Below, one piece after another: positions 8,135 to 14,649 of a DNA stretch of 18,155 nucleotides (positions are counted from its first letter, which is position 1; each line of letters begins with the position of its first letter). The DNA is taken from contig JANOLJ010000278.1 in NCBI GenBank assembly GCA_031419715.1, positions 1 to 18,155 of the forward strand. Reading direction: 5' to 3'. This DNA comes from JAEMQF01 sp031419715. GTDB lineage: Bacteria > Pseudomonadota > Gammaproteobacteria > Burkholderiales > Burkholderiaceae_C. Position numbers and translations under genes: made by a program. Below the pieces are notes generated by a model. The model made no database searches, had not been told where the DNA came from, and was given only the letters and a program-made list of their open reading frames with translations.

Positions 8135-9103
8135 ATGTCCAAGCTCAAGCCTGCTCCGTTGCCACCTGGCACGGTCGTAGGAGGCTACCAGATCGTCAAG
8201 AAGCTCGCGGCCGGGGGCTTCGGCGTGGTCTACCTGTCGGAAGATTCGGAGCGCCGCCTTGTCGCGCTCAAGGAATACCTGCCGGCGTCGCTGGCCGAGC
8301 GCTCGCCGGGCGAGCTGACACCGCGCGTCAAGCCCGACAAACTGCCGCTGTACCGCTTGGGCCTGAAGAGCTTTTTCGAGGAAGGGCGCTCGCTCGCGCA
8401 AATCGCCCACCCCAGCGTCGTGTCGGTGCTGAATTTCTTCCGCGAGAACGAAACCGTCTACATGGTGATGAACTACTTGCAGGGCGACACCCTGCAGGAT
8501 TTCATCGTCACGGCGCGCGACCTGAAGCGCGACAAGGTGTTCCGCGAGTCGACGATCCGCTCCCTGTTCGACGAAATCCTGCGCGGCTTGCGCATCGTGC
8601 ATCAGCACAAGATGCTGCACCTGGACATCAAGCCGGCGAACATCTTCATCACGAACGACAACAAGGCGGTGCTGCTCGACTTTGGCGCGGCGCGCGAAGT
8701 GCTGAGCAAGGAAGGCAACTTCATCCGCCCGATGTACACGCCGGGCTTCGCCGCGCCCGAGATGTACCGGCGCGACGGCACGCTCGGCCCCTGGACCGAC
8801 ATCTACGCCATCGGCGCGTGCATCTATGCCTGCATGCAGGGTTACCCGCCGAACGACGCGCCGCAGCGCATCGAAAAAGACCGCTTGGCGCTGAGCCTCT
8901 CGCGGCTGCGGAACATCTATTCCGACAACCTGATCGAGGTCACGGAGTGGTGCATGTCGCTCGATCCGCTGTCGCGCCCGCAAAGCGTGTTCGCGTTGCA
9001 GAAAGAATTGGCGCGCGAGACTGAGCGCAGCTACACCAAGCTCAGTTTCAGTGAAAGGCTCAAGCTCCAGCTCGAAAACCTGTCCGCCGGCGCAAAGACC
9101 TAG
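8135..9103 (+). CDS. Soluble Hanks-type serine/threonine protein kinase (non-RD)
   Basis: This 322-residue protein is almost entirely one eukaryotic-like kinase domain. The nucleotide loop is AAGGFGVVY (residues 25-33), the ATP-anchoring lysine is K46 (ALKEYL) and the likely helix-C glutamate is E83. The catalytic loop is HLDIKPAN with D164, K166 and N169, and DFG is at 182-184, followed by the APE-like AAPEMY segment. The usual Arg before the catalytic Asp is Leu (HLD), making it a non-RD kinase, a type often not switched by activation-loop phosphorylation. There is no membrane helix and no PASTA or other sensor domain; the last 40 residues are helical and charged. The PP2C gene starts 4 bp downstream, so the two probably act as an opposing pair. 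Targets are unknown. The start ATG lacks a clear Shine-Dalgarno. Confidence 0.93.
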   Translation: MSKLKPAPLPPGTVVGGYQIVKKLAAGGFGVVYLSEDSERRLVALKEYLPASLAERSPGELTPRVKPDKLPLYRLGLKSFFEEGRSLAQIAHPSVVSVLNFFRENETVYMVMNYLQGDTLQDFIVTARDLKRDKVFRESTIRSLFDEILRGLRIVHQHKMLHLDIKPANIFITNDNKAVLLDFGAAREVLSKEGNFIRPMYTPGFAAPEMYRRDGTLGPWTDIYAIGACIYACMQGYPPNDAPQRIEKDRLALSLSRLRNIYSDNLIEVTEWCMSLDPLSRPQSVFALQKELARETERSYTKLSFSERLKLQLENLSAGAKT

Positions 9104-9107
9104 ATCC

Positions 9108-10025
9108 ATGCGCTTCTCCGTCTATCAGGTCAGCCGCAGAGGCGGCCGGGAAAAGAACGAAGACCGGATGGGCTATTGCTACACCCGCGAGGCCGGACTT
9201 TTCGCGTTGGCCGATGGCATGGGCGGGCACCCGGAAGGCGAGGTCGCCTCACAACTCGCGCTGCAAACGCTGGCGGCGATGTTCCAGCGCGACTGCAAAC
9301 CCACGCTGGCCGACCCCTTGCGCTTTTTGCTTGACGCCATCATCGCCGGCCATCATCAGCTGCTTCGCTACGCCACGCAGGCTGCGCTGATCGACACGCC
9401 GCGCACGACGGTCGTGGCCTGCCTGTTGCAAGGCAACGCCGCCTATTGGGCGCATTGCGGCGACTCGCGCATGTACCTGGTGCGCGGCGAGAAACTCATC
9501 GCCCGCACGCGGGACCACTCTTACTCGGAACTGCAGAACACGATGGGCAAGGTGGCGCCGATGCCCGAGCGCTTTAACCGCAACGTGTTGTTCACCTGCC
9601 TGGGCAGCCCTGGCAAGCCTGTGGTCGACACCGCGGGGCCGCTGTTGCTTCAGCCCGGAGACCGCCTGATGCTGTGCTCTGACGGCCTGTGGGGCACGGT
9701 GCCCGATGCGCAAATTGTCGAGATGCTGGCGAACCGGCCGATCTCCGATGCCGTTCCCGACCTGGTGGAGCAGGCGCTGCGCGCTGGCGGGCCGAAGTGC
9801 GACAACGTGTCGGTGCTGGCCGTCGATTGGGAGTCCGCCGAGAACGATGACTCCGCCAGCGGCGTCTCGACCGATTCGCTCAGCCCCGAAGTCTTTGCCT
9901 CGACGATCCAGGCCGGCGTGCTCGGCACCGAGCCGCCGGTGGACGAACTCGACGAAGCCGAGATCGAGCGCTCGATCCGCGAAATCAACGAAGCCATCAA
10001 GCGCTCGGCGCAGAAGAAGCCTTGA
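9108..10025 (+). CDS. PP2C-family serine/threonine phosphatase
   Basis: This 305-residue Mg/Mn-dependent PPM-type phosphatase has all the metal-binding motifs: NEDR (residues 17-20, with D19), ADGMGGH (35-41, with D36), HCGDSRMYLV, LCSDGLWG and CDNVSVLAVDW. It should remove phosphate from Ser/Thr residues set by the adjacent kinase, whose stop lies 4 bp upstream. After the domain, roughly 60 residues form an acidic, Ser/Asp/Glu-rich tail ending in a lysine-rich helix (EINEAIKRSAQKKP), which could be a docking or regulatory segment. I chose ATG 9108 because the longer frame from 9051 overlaps the kinase and adds a low-complexity leader that does not look like protein of this family. rph follows after 2 bp. 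Confidence 0.94.
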   Translation: MRFSVYQVSRRGGREKNEDRMGYCYTREAGLFALADGMGGHPEGEVASQLALQTLAAMFQRDCKPTLADPLRFLLDAIIAGHHQLLRYATQAALIDTPRTTVVACLLQGNAAYWAHCGDSRMYLVRGEKLIARTRDHSYSELQNTMGKVAPMPERFNRNVLFTCLGSPGKPVVDTAGPLLLQPGDRLMLCSDGLWGTVPDAQIVEMLANRPISDAVPDLVEQALRAGGPKCDNVSVLAVDWESAENDDSASGVSTDSLSPEVFASTIQAGVLGTEPPVDELDEAEIERSIREINEAIKRSAQKKP

Positions 10026-10027
10026 AC

Positions 10028-10771
10028 GTGGCGAAGATCGAGGCACCCGCATTCGCGCGCACGCTCACGCGTGCTCATGACGCATTGCGACCGGTGCGCC
10101 TCACGCGTGAATTCACTAAACACGCTGAAGGCTCGGTGCTCATCGAATTCGGCGACACCAAGGTGTTGTGCACCGCCTCCGTCGAAGAACGCGTGCCGCC
10201 GCACAAGCGCGGCTCCGGCGAAGGCTGGGTCACGGCCGAATACGGCATGTTGCCGCGCGCCACCCACACTCGCAGCGACCGCGAAGCGGCGCGCGGTAAA
10301 CAAAGCGGTCGCACTCAGGAAATTCAGCGACTCATCGGGCGCTCGCTGCGCTGCGTATTCGACCTGAAGGCGCTCGGCGAGCGCACGATCTCGCTCGACT
10401 GCGATGTGCTCCAGGCCGACGGCGGCACGCGCACCGCGGCGATCACCGGCGCCTTCGTTGCCGCACATGATGCGGTGAGCTGGCTGCTCGCGCAAAAGCG
10501 CATCGAGGCCTCGCCGATACGCCAGTTTGTCGCCGCGGTTTCGGTCGGCGTGGTGCAGGGCACGCCTTTGCTCGACCTGGAGTACGTTGAAGATGCGGCG
10601 TGCGACACCGACATGAATGTCGTGATGACAGCGGCCGGCGGTTTTGTCGAACTGCAAGGCACCGCCGAGGGCGAGGCCTTCAGCGGCGAGCAGATGGACG
10701 CGATGTTGCGTCTGGCGCGCAAGGGCATCAAGGAATTGCTCGCCGCACAGCGCGCATCGCTTGGGTTCTGA
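10028..10771 (+). CDS. rph: Ribonuclease PH
   Basis: This 247-residue phosphorolytic 3'-5' exoribonuclease trims the 3' ends of tRNA precursors as a hexameric ring. Near-invariant blocks are present: FTKHAEGSVLIEFGDTKVLC, WVTAEYGMLPRATHTR, GRTQEIQRLIGRSLR, LDCDVLQADGGTRTA, DLEYVEDAACDTDMN and ELQGTAEGEAFS. The start is taken as GTG 10028, with an AGAAGAAG stretch (10012-10019) at good spacing. A TTG at 10022, overlapping the phosphatase stop as TTGA, is a close alternative adding two residues. It lies in the kinase-phosphatase-rph-rdgB-hemW operon, with rdgB 4 bp downstream. The protein is full length, so unlike the E. coli K-12 allele it should be active. Confidence 0.97.
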   Translation: MAKIEAPAFARTLTRAHDALRPVRLTREFTKHAEGSVLIEFGDTKVLCTASVEERVPPHKRGSGEGWVTAEYGMLPRATHTRSDREAARGKQSGRTQEIQRLIGRSLRCVFDLKALGERTISLDCDVLQADGGTRTAAITGAFVAAHDAVSWLLAQKRIEASPIRQFVAAVSVGVVQGTPLLDLEYVEDAACDTDMNVVMTAAGGFVELQGTAEGEAFSGEQMDAMLRLARKGIKELLAAQRASLGF

Positions 10772-10775
10772 GGCC

Positions 10776-11423
10776 ATGCGCCTCGTCCTGGCGTCGAACA
10801 ACGCCAAGAAACTCGCCGAACTTCGAACGCTGTTCTCGCCACTGGGGTTCGACTGGCTGAGTTGCGCCGAATTGGGCATCACGGAGCCGAGTGAGCCGCA
10901 TCGAACCTTCATCGAAAACGCCCTCGTCAAGGCGCGCCACGCCGCCCGGCACGCGGCCTGCGCGGCGATTGCCGACGACTCGGGCCTGTGCGTGCACGCC
11001 CTGGGCGGCGCACCCGGCGTCGATTCGGCGAACTATGCGTCGATCGTGGTTCCCGAGGGCGAGGGCGAGGGCGAGGGCGAGCGCGAGGCGCAACGCCGCG
11101 CCCAGGACGAAGCCAACAACCACCTGCTGCTGGAGCGCCTGCGCGACGTATCGGATCGGCGAGCGCATTTCGTGAGCACCTTGATCGCGTTGCGCAGCGC
11201 GGACGATCCCGAACCGCTGGTCGCCGTCGGGCGCTGGCAGGGCGAGATACTTCATGCACCTCGTGGCAGCGGCGGATTCGGCTACGACCCGCTGGTGTTC
11301 ATTCCCGCGCTGGGGCTGAGCGTGGCCGAGCTCGGCGCTGAGGTGAAGAACCGCCAGAGCCACCGCGCCATCGCGGCGCAGGGCATGCTGCTGGCGATGC
11401 GGGAGAGCTGGAATCTTGCGTGA
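10776..11423 (+). CDS. rdgB: RdgB/HAM1 family non-canonical purine NTP pyrophosphatase (dITP/XTP)
   Basis: This 215-residue house-cleaning enzyme hydrolyses ITP, dITP and XTP to monophosphates, keeping deaminated purines out of DNA and RNA. The substrate loop SNNAKKLAEL is at the N-terminus. The metal and catalytic aspartates are D67-D68 in ADDSGLCV, and GGAPGVDSANYA, GSGGFGYDPLVF and SHR (195-197) are all as expected. Residues 94-101 are four Glu-Gly pairs encoded by a perfect hexanucleotide repeat, placed in the variable loop between ANYA and the NNHLLLERL helix. ATG 10776 was chosen because it gives the standard MRLVLASNNAKK start; longer frames run into rph. hemW overlaps its end by 8 bp. 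Confidence 0.97.
   Translation: MRLVLASNNAKKLAELRTLFSPLGFDWLSCAELGITEPSEPHRTFIENALVKARHAARHAACAAIADDSGLCVHALGGAPGVDSANYASIVVPEGEGEGEGEREAQRRAQDEANNHLLLERLRDVSDRRAHFVSTLIALRSADDPEPLVAVGRWQGEILHAPRGSGGFGYDPLVFIPALGLSVAELGAEVKNRQSHRAIAAQGMLLAMRESWNLA
11055..11078 (+). repeat. Hexanucleotide tandem repeat (GAGGGC)x4 inside rdgB
   Basis: Four perfect copies of GAGGGC follow one another in frame and encode (Glu-Gly)x4; degraded copies GAGCGC and GAGGCG continue to 11090. Gain or loss of a unit keeps the frame, so the loop length could vary between strains without inactivating the enzyme. Confidence 0.9.
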
Positions 11424-12672
11424 CATCCGCATCGGCGTGGTGCCTGAGTCCGAAAAGCCCGCGGAATCCGACGGCACGCGTTTGCAGCGCTACATGCGCC
11501 CAGGCACGCTTGCGTTGGCGTCGCTGCCGCCGCTGTCGTTGTACGTTCACTTGCCGTGGTGCCTCAAGAAATGTCCCTACTGCGACTTCAATTCGCACGA
11601 ACGGCGTGATGCGGGGGGGCTGCCCGAACAACGCTACCTTGACGCACTGCGCGCCGACCTCGACGCGGCGCTGCCTTTCGTGTGGGGCCGGCGCGTGCAG
11701 AGCATCTTCATCGGCGGTGGCACGCCGAGCTTGTTCGCGCCCGAAGCCATCAATCGCCTGCTCAGCGACATTCGGGCGCGCCTACCTCTCGAGCCCGGCG
11801 CCGAGATCACGCTAGAGGCGAACCCGGGCACGTTCGAGCGCGACCGCTTTCGCGCCTACCGCGCCGCAGGCGTGACGCGCCTGTCGATCGGCGTGCAAAG
11901 CTTCAACGACGCCAAGCTCGGGCAAATCGGCCGGGTGCACGACGGGCACCAAGCGCGCGCGGCGGTCACCGAAGCGGCTGACGCCTTCGACACCTACAAC
12001 ATCGACCTGATGTACGCGCTGCCCGGCCAGACACTCGCCGAACTCGCGGCCGATCTTGAGGAAGCGCTGTCGTTCGCGCCGCCGCACTTGTCGATCTACC
12101 ACCTGACGATCGAGCCCAACACGGTGTTCGCGAAGTTCCCGCCGGCCTTGCCCGACCACGACATTGCGTGCGACATGCTCGACCACCTCGCGCAGCGTTG
12201 CGCGGGCAGCGGCTTGCAGCGCTATGAAGTCTCCGCCTTCGCCCGGGGTGGCCAGCGCTGCGTGCACAACCTGAACTATTGGCAATTCGGCGACTATCTT
12301 GGCGTCGGCGCCGGGGCGCACAGCAAGTTGACTTACCCGCACCGCGTGGTGCGCCAGGTGCGCCAGCGCGAACCCGAGAGTTACATGGAGCGCGCGCTGC
12401 GCGGCCAATGCATCGCCAGCGATGAAGAAGTGGCGCGTGCGCAGCTGCCGTTCGAGTTCATGCTCGGCGCGCTGCGGCTGCGCGAAGGGTTCGAGCTGGC
12501 CCGCTATTGCGAGCGCACCGGGCTGCCGATCAGCACGATCGGCGCGGCGCTGGACGAAGCGCAGCAGCGCGGCTGGCTTACGCAAGACCTGAAGCATGTG
12601 CAGCCCACGGCGCTGGGGTTCGACTTCCTGAACGACTTGCAGTCTTTGTTTCTCGTCGATGACGCGGCGTGA
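11416..12672 (+). CDS. hemW: HemW-type radical SAM protein (heme chaperone, HemN-like)
   Basis: This 418-residue protein carries the radical-SAM cluster motif CLKKCPYC (C49, C53, C56), then IFIGGGTPSLF, LEANPGTFE, GVTRLSIGVQSF and IDLMYALPGQT, and a C-terminal HemN-like domain (NLNYW, GVGAGAHS, EFMLGALRLREG). The residue pair after the third cysteine is DF, without the fourth cysteine seen in true oxygen-independent coproporphyrinogen oxidases, so HemW is the better name. HemW proteins bind heme and pass it to respiratory enzymes. The start is uncertain: TTG 11416 has a GGAG 10 nt upstream and overlaps rdgB by 8 bp, while ATG 11494 would still keep the cluster motif. It is the last gene of the kinase operon. 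Confidence 0.93.
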   Translation: MRDIRIGVVPESEKPAESDGTRLQRYMRPGTLALASLPPLSLYVHLPWCLKKCPYCDFNSHERRDAGGLPEQRYLDALRADLDAALPFVWGRRVQSIFIGGGTPSLFAPEAINRLLSDIRARLPLEPGAEITLEANPGTFERDRFRAYRAAGVTRLSIGVQSFNDAKLGQIGRVHDGHQARAAVTEAADAFDTYNIDLMYALPGQTLAELAADLEEALSFAPPHLSIYHLTIEPNTVFAKFPPALPDHDIACDMLDHLAQRCAGSGLQRYEVSAFARGGQRCVHNLNYWQFGDYLGVGAGAHSKLTYPHRVVRQVRQREPESYMERALRGQCIASDEEVARAQLPFEFMLGALRLREGFELARYCERTGLPISTIGAALDEAQQRGWLTQDLKHVQPTALGFDFLNDLQSLFLVDDAA

Positions 12673-12704
12673 GCGCGTGCGGCGCCGCGCGTGGCACGCC
12701 GCAC

Positions 12705-12713
12705 TGCTAGACT
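12705..12713 (+). promoter_or_regulatory. Possible extended -10 promoter of the cyclase-globin pair
   Basis: TGCTAGACT combines the TGn extension with a four-of-six -10 hexamer (12708-12713). It sits five bases before the ATG at 12719, so transcription would begin at or next to the start codon and give a leaderless mRNA. No Shine-Dalgarno is present, which fits. The 46-bp gap after hemW also holds a GC-rich palindrome (12679-12688). Confidence 0.4.
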
Positions 12714-12718
12714 GAGCC

Positions 12719-13468
12719 ATGATTGCGCCGATCAACGCGCCGATTCGCCTGGTGCGCAGCGACTCCGCCGGGCAAGGGCAGGCGCCGAGCCTCGATCTTG
12801 AAGCGGCATTGCAGCTGCTGCAGCACTCCGGCCATGGCCTGCCGGCGCTTGACGCCGTAGGCCAAACCGCCTGGCTGCAAGCCTTGATCGACGGGCTGTG
12901 CCGGCTCTCCAGCCATGACCCGTTGACGGGGCTGGCGAACCGGCGCGAATTCGAACTGGCCATCACGCGCGAACTCGACCGCGTCGCCCGCACCGGTGAG
13001 CCGGCGTTGCTGCTGATGATCGATGTCGACCGATTCAAGCAGGTCAATGACAGCTTCGGCCACGGCATCGGCGACCTCGCACTCGTCTCGGTGGCCAAGA
13101 TGCTTCAGGCGAGCATCCGGCCGATGGACAGCGTGGCGCGAATTGGTGGCGAGGAATTCGCCATCGTCTTGCCGAATTGTCCGTTTGACTTCGGGCTCGC
13201 GGCCGCGGAGCGGGTGCGACTGAGAGTGGCGAGTCTGAGCATCGACATCGGGCGCGACGACCCGCTGGGCCTCACTGTCAGCGTGGGCGGCGCGTTTTCG
13301 CCGGTGCAGGCGCGGCCTGAGGCACAGCAATGGCTGGCGCGTGCCGACGCGCAGCTGTACCGCGCCAAGGCCGACGGCCGCAACCGCTCGTGCCTGGAGC
13401 CGCCCGCGGGCGAGGCCGAGGCACAGATGTCGATGTTCGGCCAGTCGTGGTTCCAGACCCCGGAATGA
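12719..13468 (+). CDS. Diguanylate cyclase (GGDEF domain, GGEEF active site)
   Basis: This 249-residue protein makes c-di-GMP from two GTP. The GGDEF domain spans residues about 62-230: DPLTGLANRREF (67-78), the metal aspartate D102 in LMIDVDRFKQVND, FGHGIGD, and the active site GGEEF at 143-147. An RxxD product-inhibition site (R134-D137, RPMD) lies five residues before it, so feedback control is expected. The 60 residues before the domain are a short, probably helical region with no recognisable sensor, signal peptide or membrane helix, so a partner is needed for input. Its TGA overlaps the ATG of the downstream truncated hemoglobin gene. It lies 46 bp after hemW and may have its own promoter. 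Confidence 0.95.
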   Translation: MIAPINAPIRLVRSDSAGQGQAPSLDLEAALQLLQHSGHGLPALDAVGQTAWLQALIDGLCRLSSHDPLTGLANRREFELAITRELDRVARTGEPALLLMIDVDRFKQVNDSFGHGIGDLALVSVAKMLQASIRPMDSVARIGGEEFAIVLPNCPFDFGLAAAERVRLRVASLSIDIGRDDPLGLTVSVGGAFSPVQARPEAQQWLARADAQLYRAKADGRNRSCLEPPAGEAEAQMSMFGQSWFQTPE

Positions 13469-13845
13469 CGCCGTTCGAGGCGCTGGGCGGTGAGCCGCAA
13501 GTGCGCGCCCTGGTCGAACGCTTCTACGACTTGATGGAACTAGACCCCGCGTTCGCCCCGATACGCGGCTTGCACCCCGGCACGCTGGAGGGTTCGCGCG
13601 ACAAGCTCTACTGGTACCTGTGCGGCTGGCTGGGCGGGCCGCAGCACTATGTGCAGCGCTTCGGCCATCCGCGCCTGCGGGCTCGGCATCTGCCGTTCGC
13701 AATCGGCCTCATTGAGCGAGATTTGTGGCTGCTGTGCATGCGCAAGGCGATGCACGACGTGGGCGTCGACGTGTCATTGGCGGCCACGCTGGAAGCGTCG
13801 TTCTTCAACACCGCGGACTGGATGCGCAACCGAGAGGAGCGGTAG
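13465..13845 (+). CDS. Group II truncated hemoglobin (trHbO-like)
   Basis: This 126-residue globin of the 2-on-2 fold binds heme and usually handles O2, NO or peroxide. H75 (RARHLPF) is the expected proximal heme ligand and W88 (RDLWLLCM) the group II-specific distal tryptophan, with the standard 13-residue spacing. Y21 (RFYDLM) is the B10 tyrosine; GWLGGPQHYVQRFGHPRLR is the typical group II block. The start ATG 13465 overlaps the cyclase stop as ATGA and gives the usual family N-terminus. No strong Shine-Dalgarno precedes it, which suggests translation by coupling to the cyclase. A longer frame from 13330 has Arg/Gly/Pro-rich sequence, unlike a globin, and was rejected. The gene pairing suggests, but does not prove, that it controls the cyclase. 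Confidence 0.93.
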   Translation: MTPFEALGGEPQVRALVERFYDLMELDPAFAPIRGLHPGTLEGSRDKLYWYLCGWLGGPQHYVQRFGHPRLRARHLPFAIGLIERDLWLLCMRKAMHDVGVDVSLAATLEASFFNTADWMRNREER

Positions 13846-13847
13846 TT

Positions 13848-13868
13848 CGGCGCCAGTGGCCGGCGCCG
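13848..13868. terminator. GC-rich hairpin between convergent operons
   Basis: CGGCGCC (13848-13854) and GGCGCCG (13862-13868) form a 7-bp all-GC stem over the loop AGTGGCC, three bases after the globin stop. More GC palindromes follow to about 13890. There is no T tract, so it is not a classical intrinsic terminator. Its place between convergent genes suggests a role at transcript ends on one or both strands. Confidence 0.35.
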
Positions 13869-13901
13869 CGCGGCCGGCGGCCCGCGGCCCGCGCACAATG
13901 C

Positions 13902-13955
13902 GCCCGACGTGCCCGACGTGCGCTTCGTGCGCTTCGTGCGCTTCGTGCGCATCGA
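13902..13955. repeat. 9-bp tandem repeats in the globin/Smr intergenic gap
   Basis: Six consecutive 9-bp units fill this stretch: two of GCCCGACGT, three of GCGCTTCGT and one diverged GCGCATCGA. They end five bases before the Smr stop (13960-13962) and keep one period throughout. I see no matching gene or known element; slippage is the simplest origin. Confidence 0.85.
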
Positions 13956-13959
13956 GACA

Positions 13960-14649
13960 TCAATCGCGTCTATCGGTCTTGCTCGGCCGCAACAGCACGA
14001 GCAATGCGCCGCTCCCGCCATCCGCCGCGCGCGCCTGGGTGAAAGCGACGACGTCGTCACGCTGAATCAGCCAGCCCTTGACCTTCCCCTTCAACACGCT
14101 TTGCCGGCCGGGCGAGCCGTTGCCCTTGCCGTGGATGACGCGCACACAGCGCCGGCCGGATTGGCCCGCGGCGCGCAGGAACTCGACGAGATGCGCGCGT
14201 GCCTGGTCGCGGCGCAAGCCATGCAGGTCGAGATGGCCCTGCGTCACCCACACGCCGCGGCGCAGCTTGCGCACCACGTCGGCGCCGACACCGGGGCGAA
14301 CAAACGACAGCGCCTCGTCGGTTTCGAGCAGCCAGTCGGCGTCAAAATCATCGGAAAGCGATTGCCGCAGCACCTGCGCTTCGTCAATCTGACGCTGCCG
14401 CGCCACGGCAGGCGGGCGGGGCCGCTGGGGTGGTGTGCCCACGGCCTTGCGCAGCGCGATGACGGGGCCGACGGTCGCGGCGAACAAATTGCGGTCATGC
14501 GCCTCGCGCGCCATGCGCTCGCGCTCGCGTGCCGCCGCGCGCTCAGTGGCCTCGCGAGCCGCCCTCATTGCTCGGGCCAGCGTGCCAAGCTCGCCGAGTG
14601 TGCGGGCCTTGAGCGCGGGCTGACTCAGCTTTCTCACTGGCCGGCTCAC
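13960..14649 (-). CDS. Smr/MutS2-type domain protein (Smr nuclease family)
   Basis: This 229-residue protein ends in a Smr domain. The motif LDLHG (in GHLDLHGLRRDQAR) and the downstream RVIHGKGNGSPG loop are the hallmark residues, followed by VLKGKVKGWL and a final ARAADGGSGALLVLL strand. Stand-alone Smr proteins of this type have been linked to DNA or RNA nicking. The first 65 residues are a charged, Arg/Glu/Ala-rich likely coiled coil; the middle part (DDFDADWLLETDEALSFVRPGVGADVVRKLRRG) is typical of the proteobacterial family. It starts at GTG 14649, which overlaps the radC stop as GTGA, so the two are probably translationally coupled. An in-frame ATG would cut into the helical region. Confidence 0.92.
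   Translation of the reverse strand: MSRPVRKLSQPALKARTLGELGTLARAMRAAREATERAAARERERMAREAHDRNLFAATVGPVIALRKAVGTPPQRPRPPAVARQRQIDEAQVLRQSLSDDFDADWLLETDEALSFVRPGVGADVVRKLRRGVWVTQGHLDLHGLRRDQARAHLVEFLRAAGQSGRRCVRVIHGKGNGSPGRQSVLKGKVKGWLIQRDDVVAFTQARAADGGSGALLVLLRPSKTDRRD

Noticed and set aside
7979..9109. Minus-strand open frame of 376 codons opposite the kinase
   Set aside because: No recognisable domain, and it lies wholly against a well-defined kinase and the yicC start.
9650..10930. Minus-strand open frame of 426 codons opposite the phosphatase, rph and rdgB
   Set aside because: It spans three firm genes on the other strand and has a composition typical of antisense frames.
11812..13098. Minus-strand open frame of 428 codons opposite hemW and the cyclase
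   Set aside because: No family features, and it crosses the hemW-cyclase boundary as an antisense shadow.
13330..13464. N-terminal extension of the truncated hemoglobin from an upstream in-frame ATG
   Set aside because: The added 45 residues are Arg/Gly/Pro-rich, lie over the cyclase coding sequence and have no globin features.
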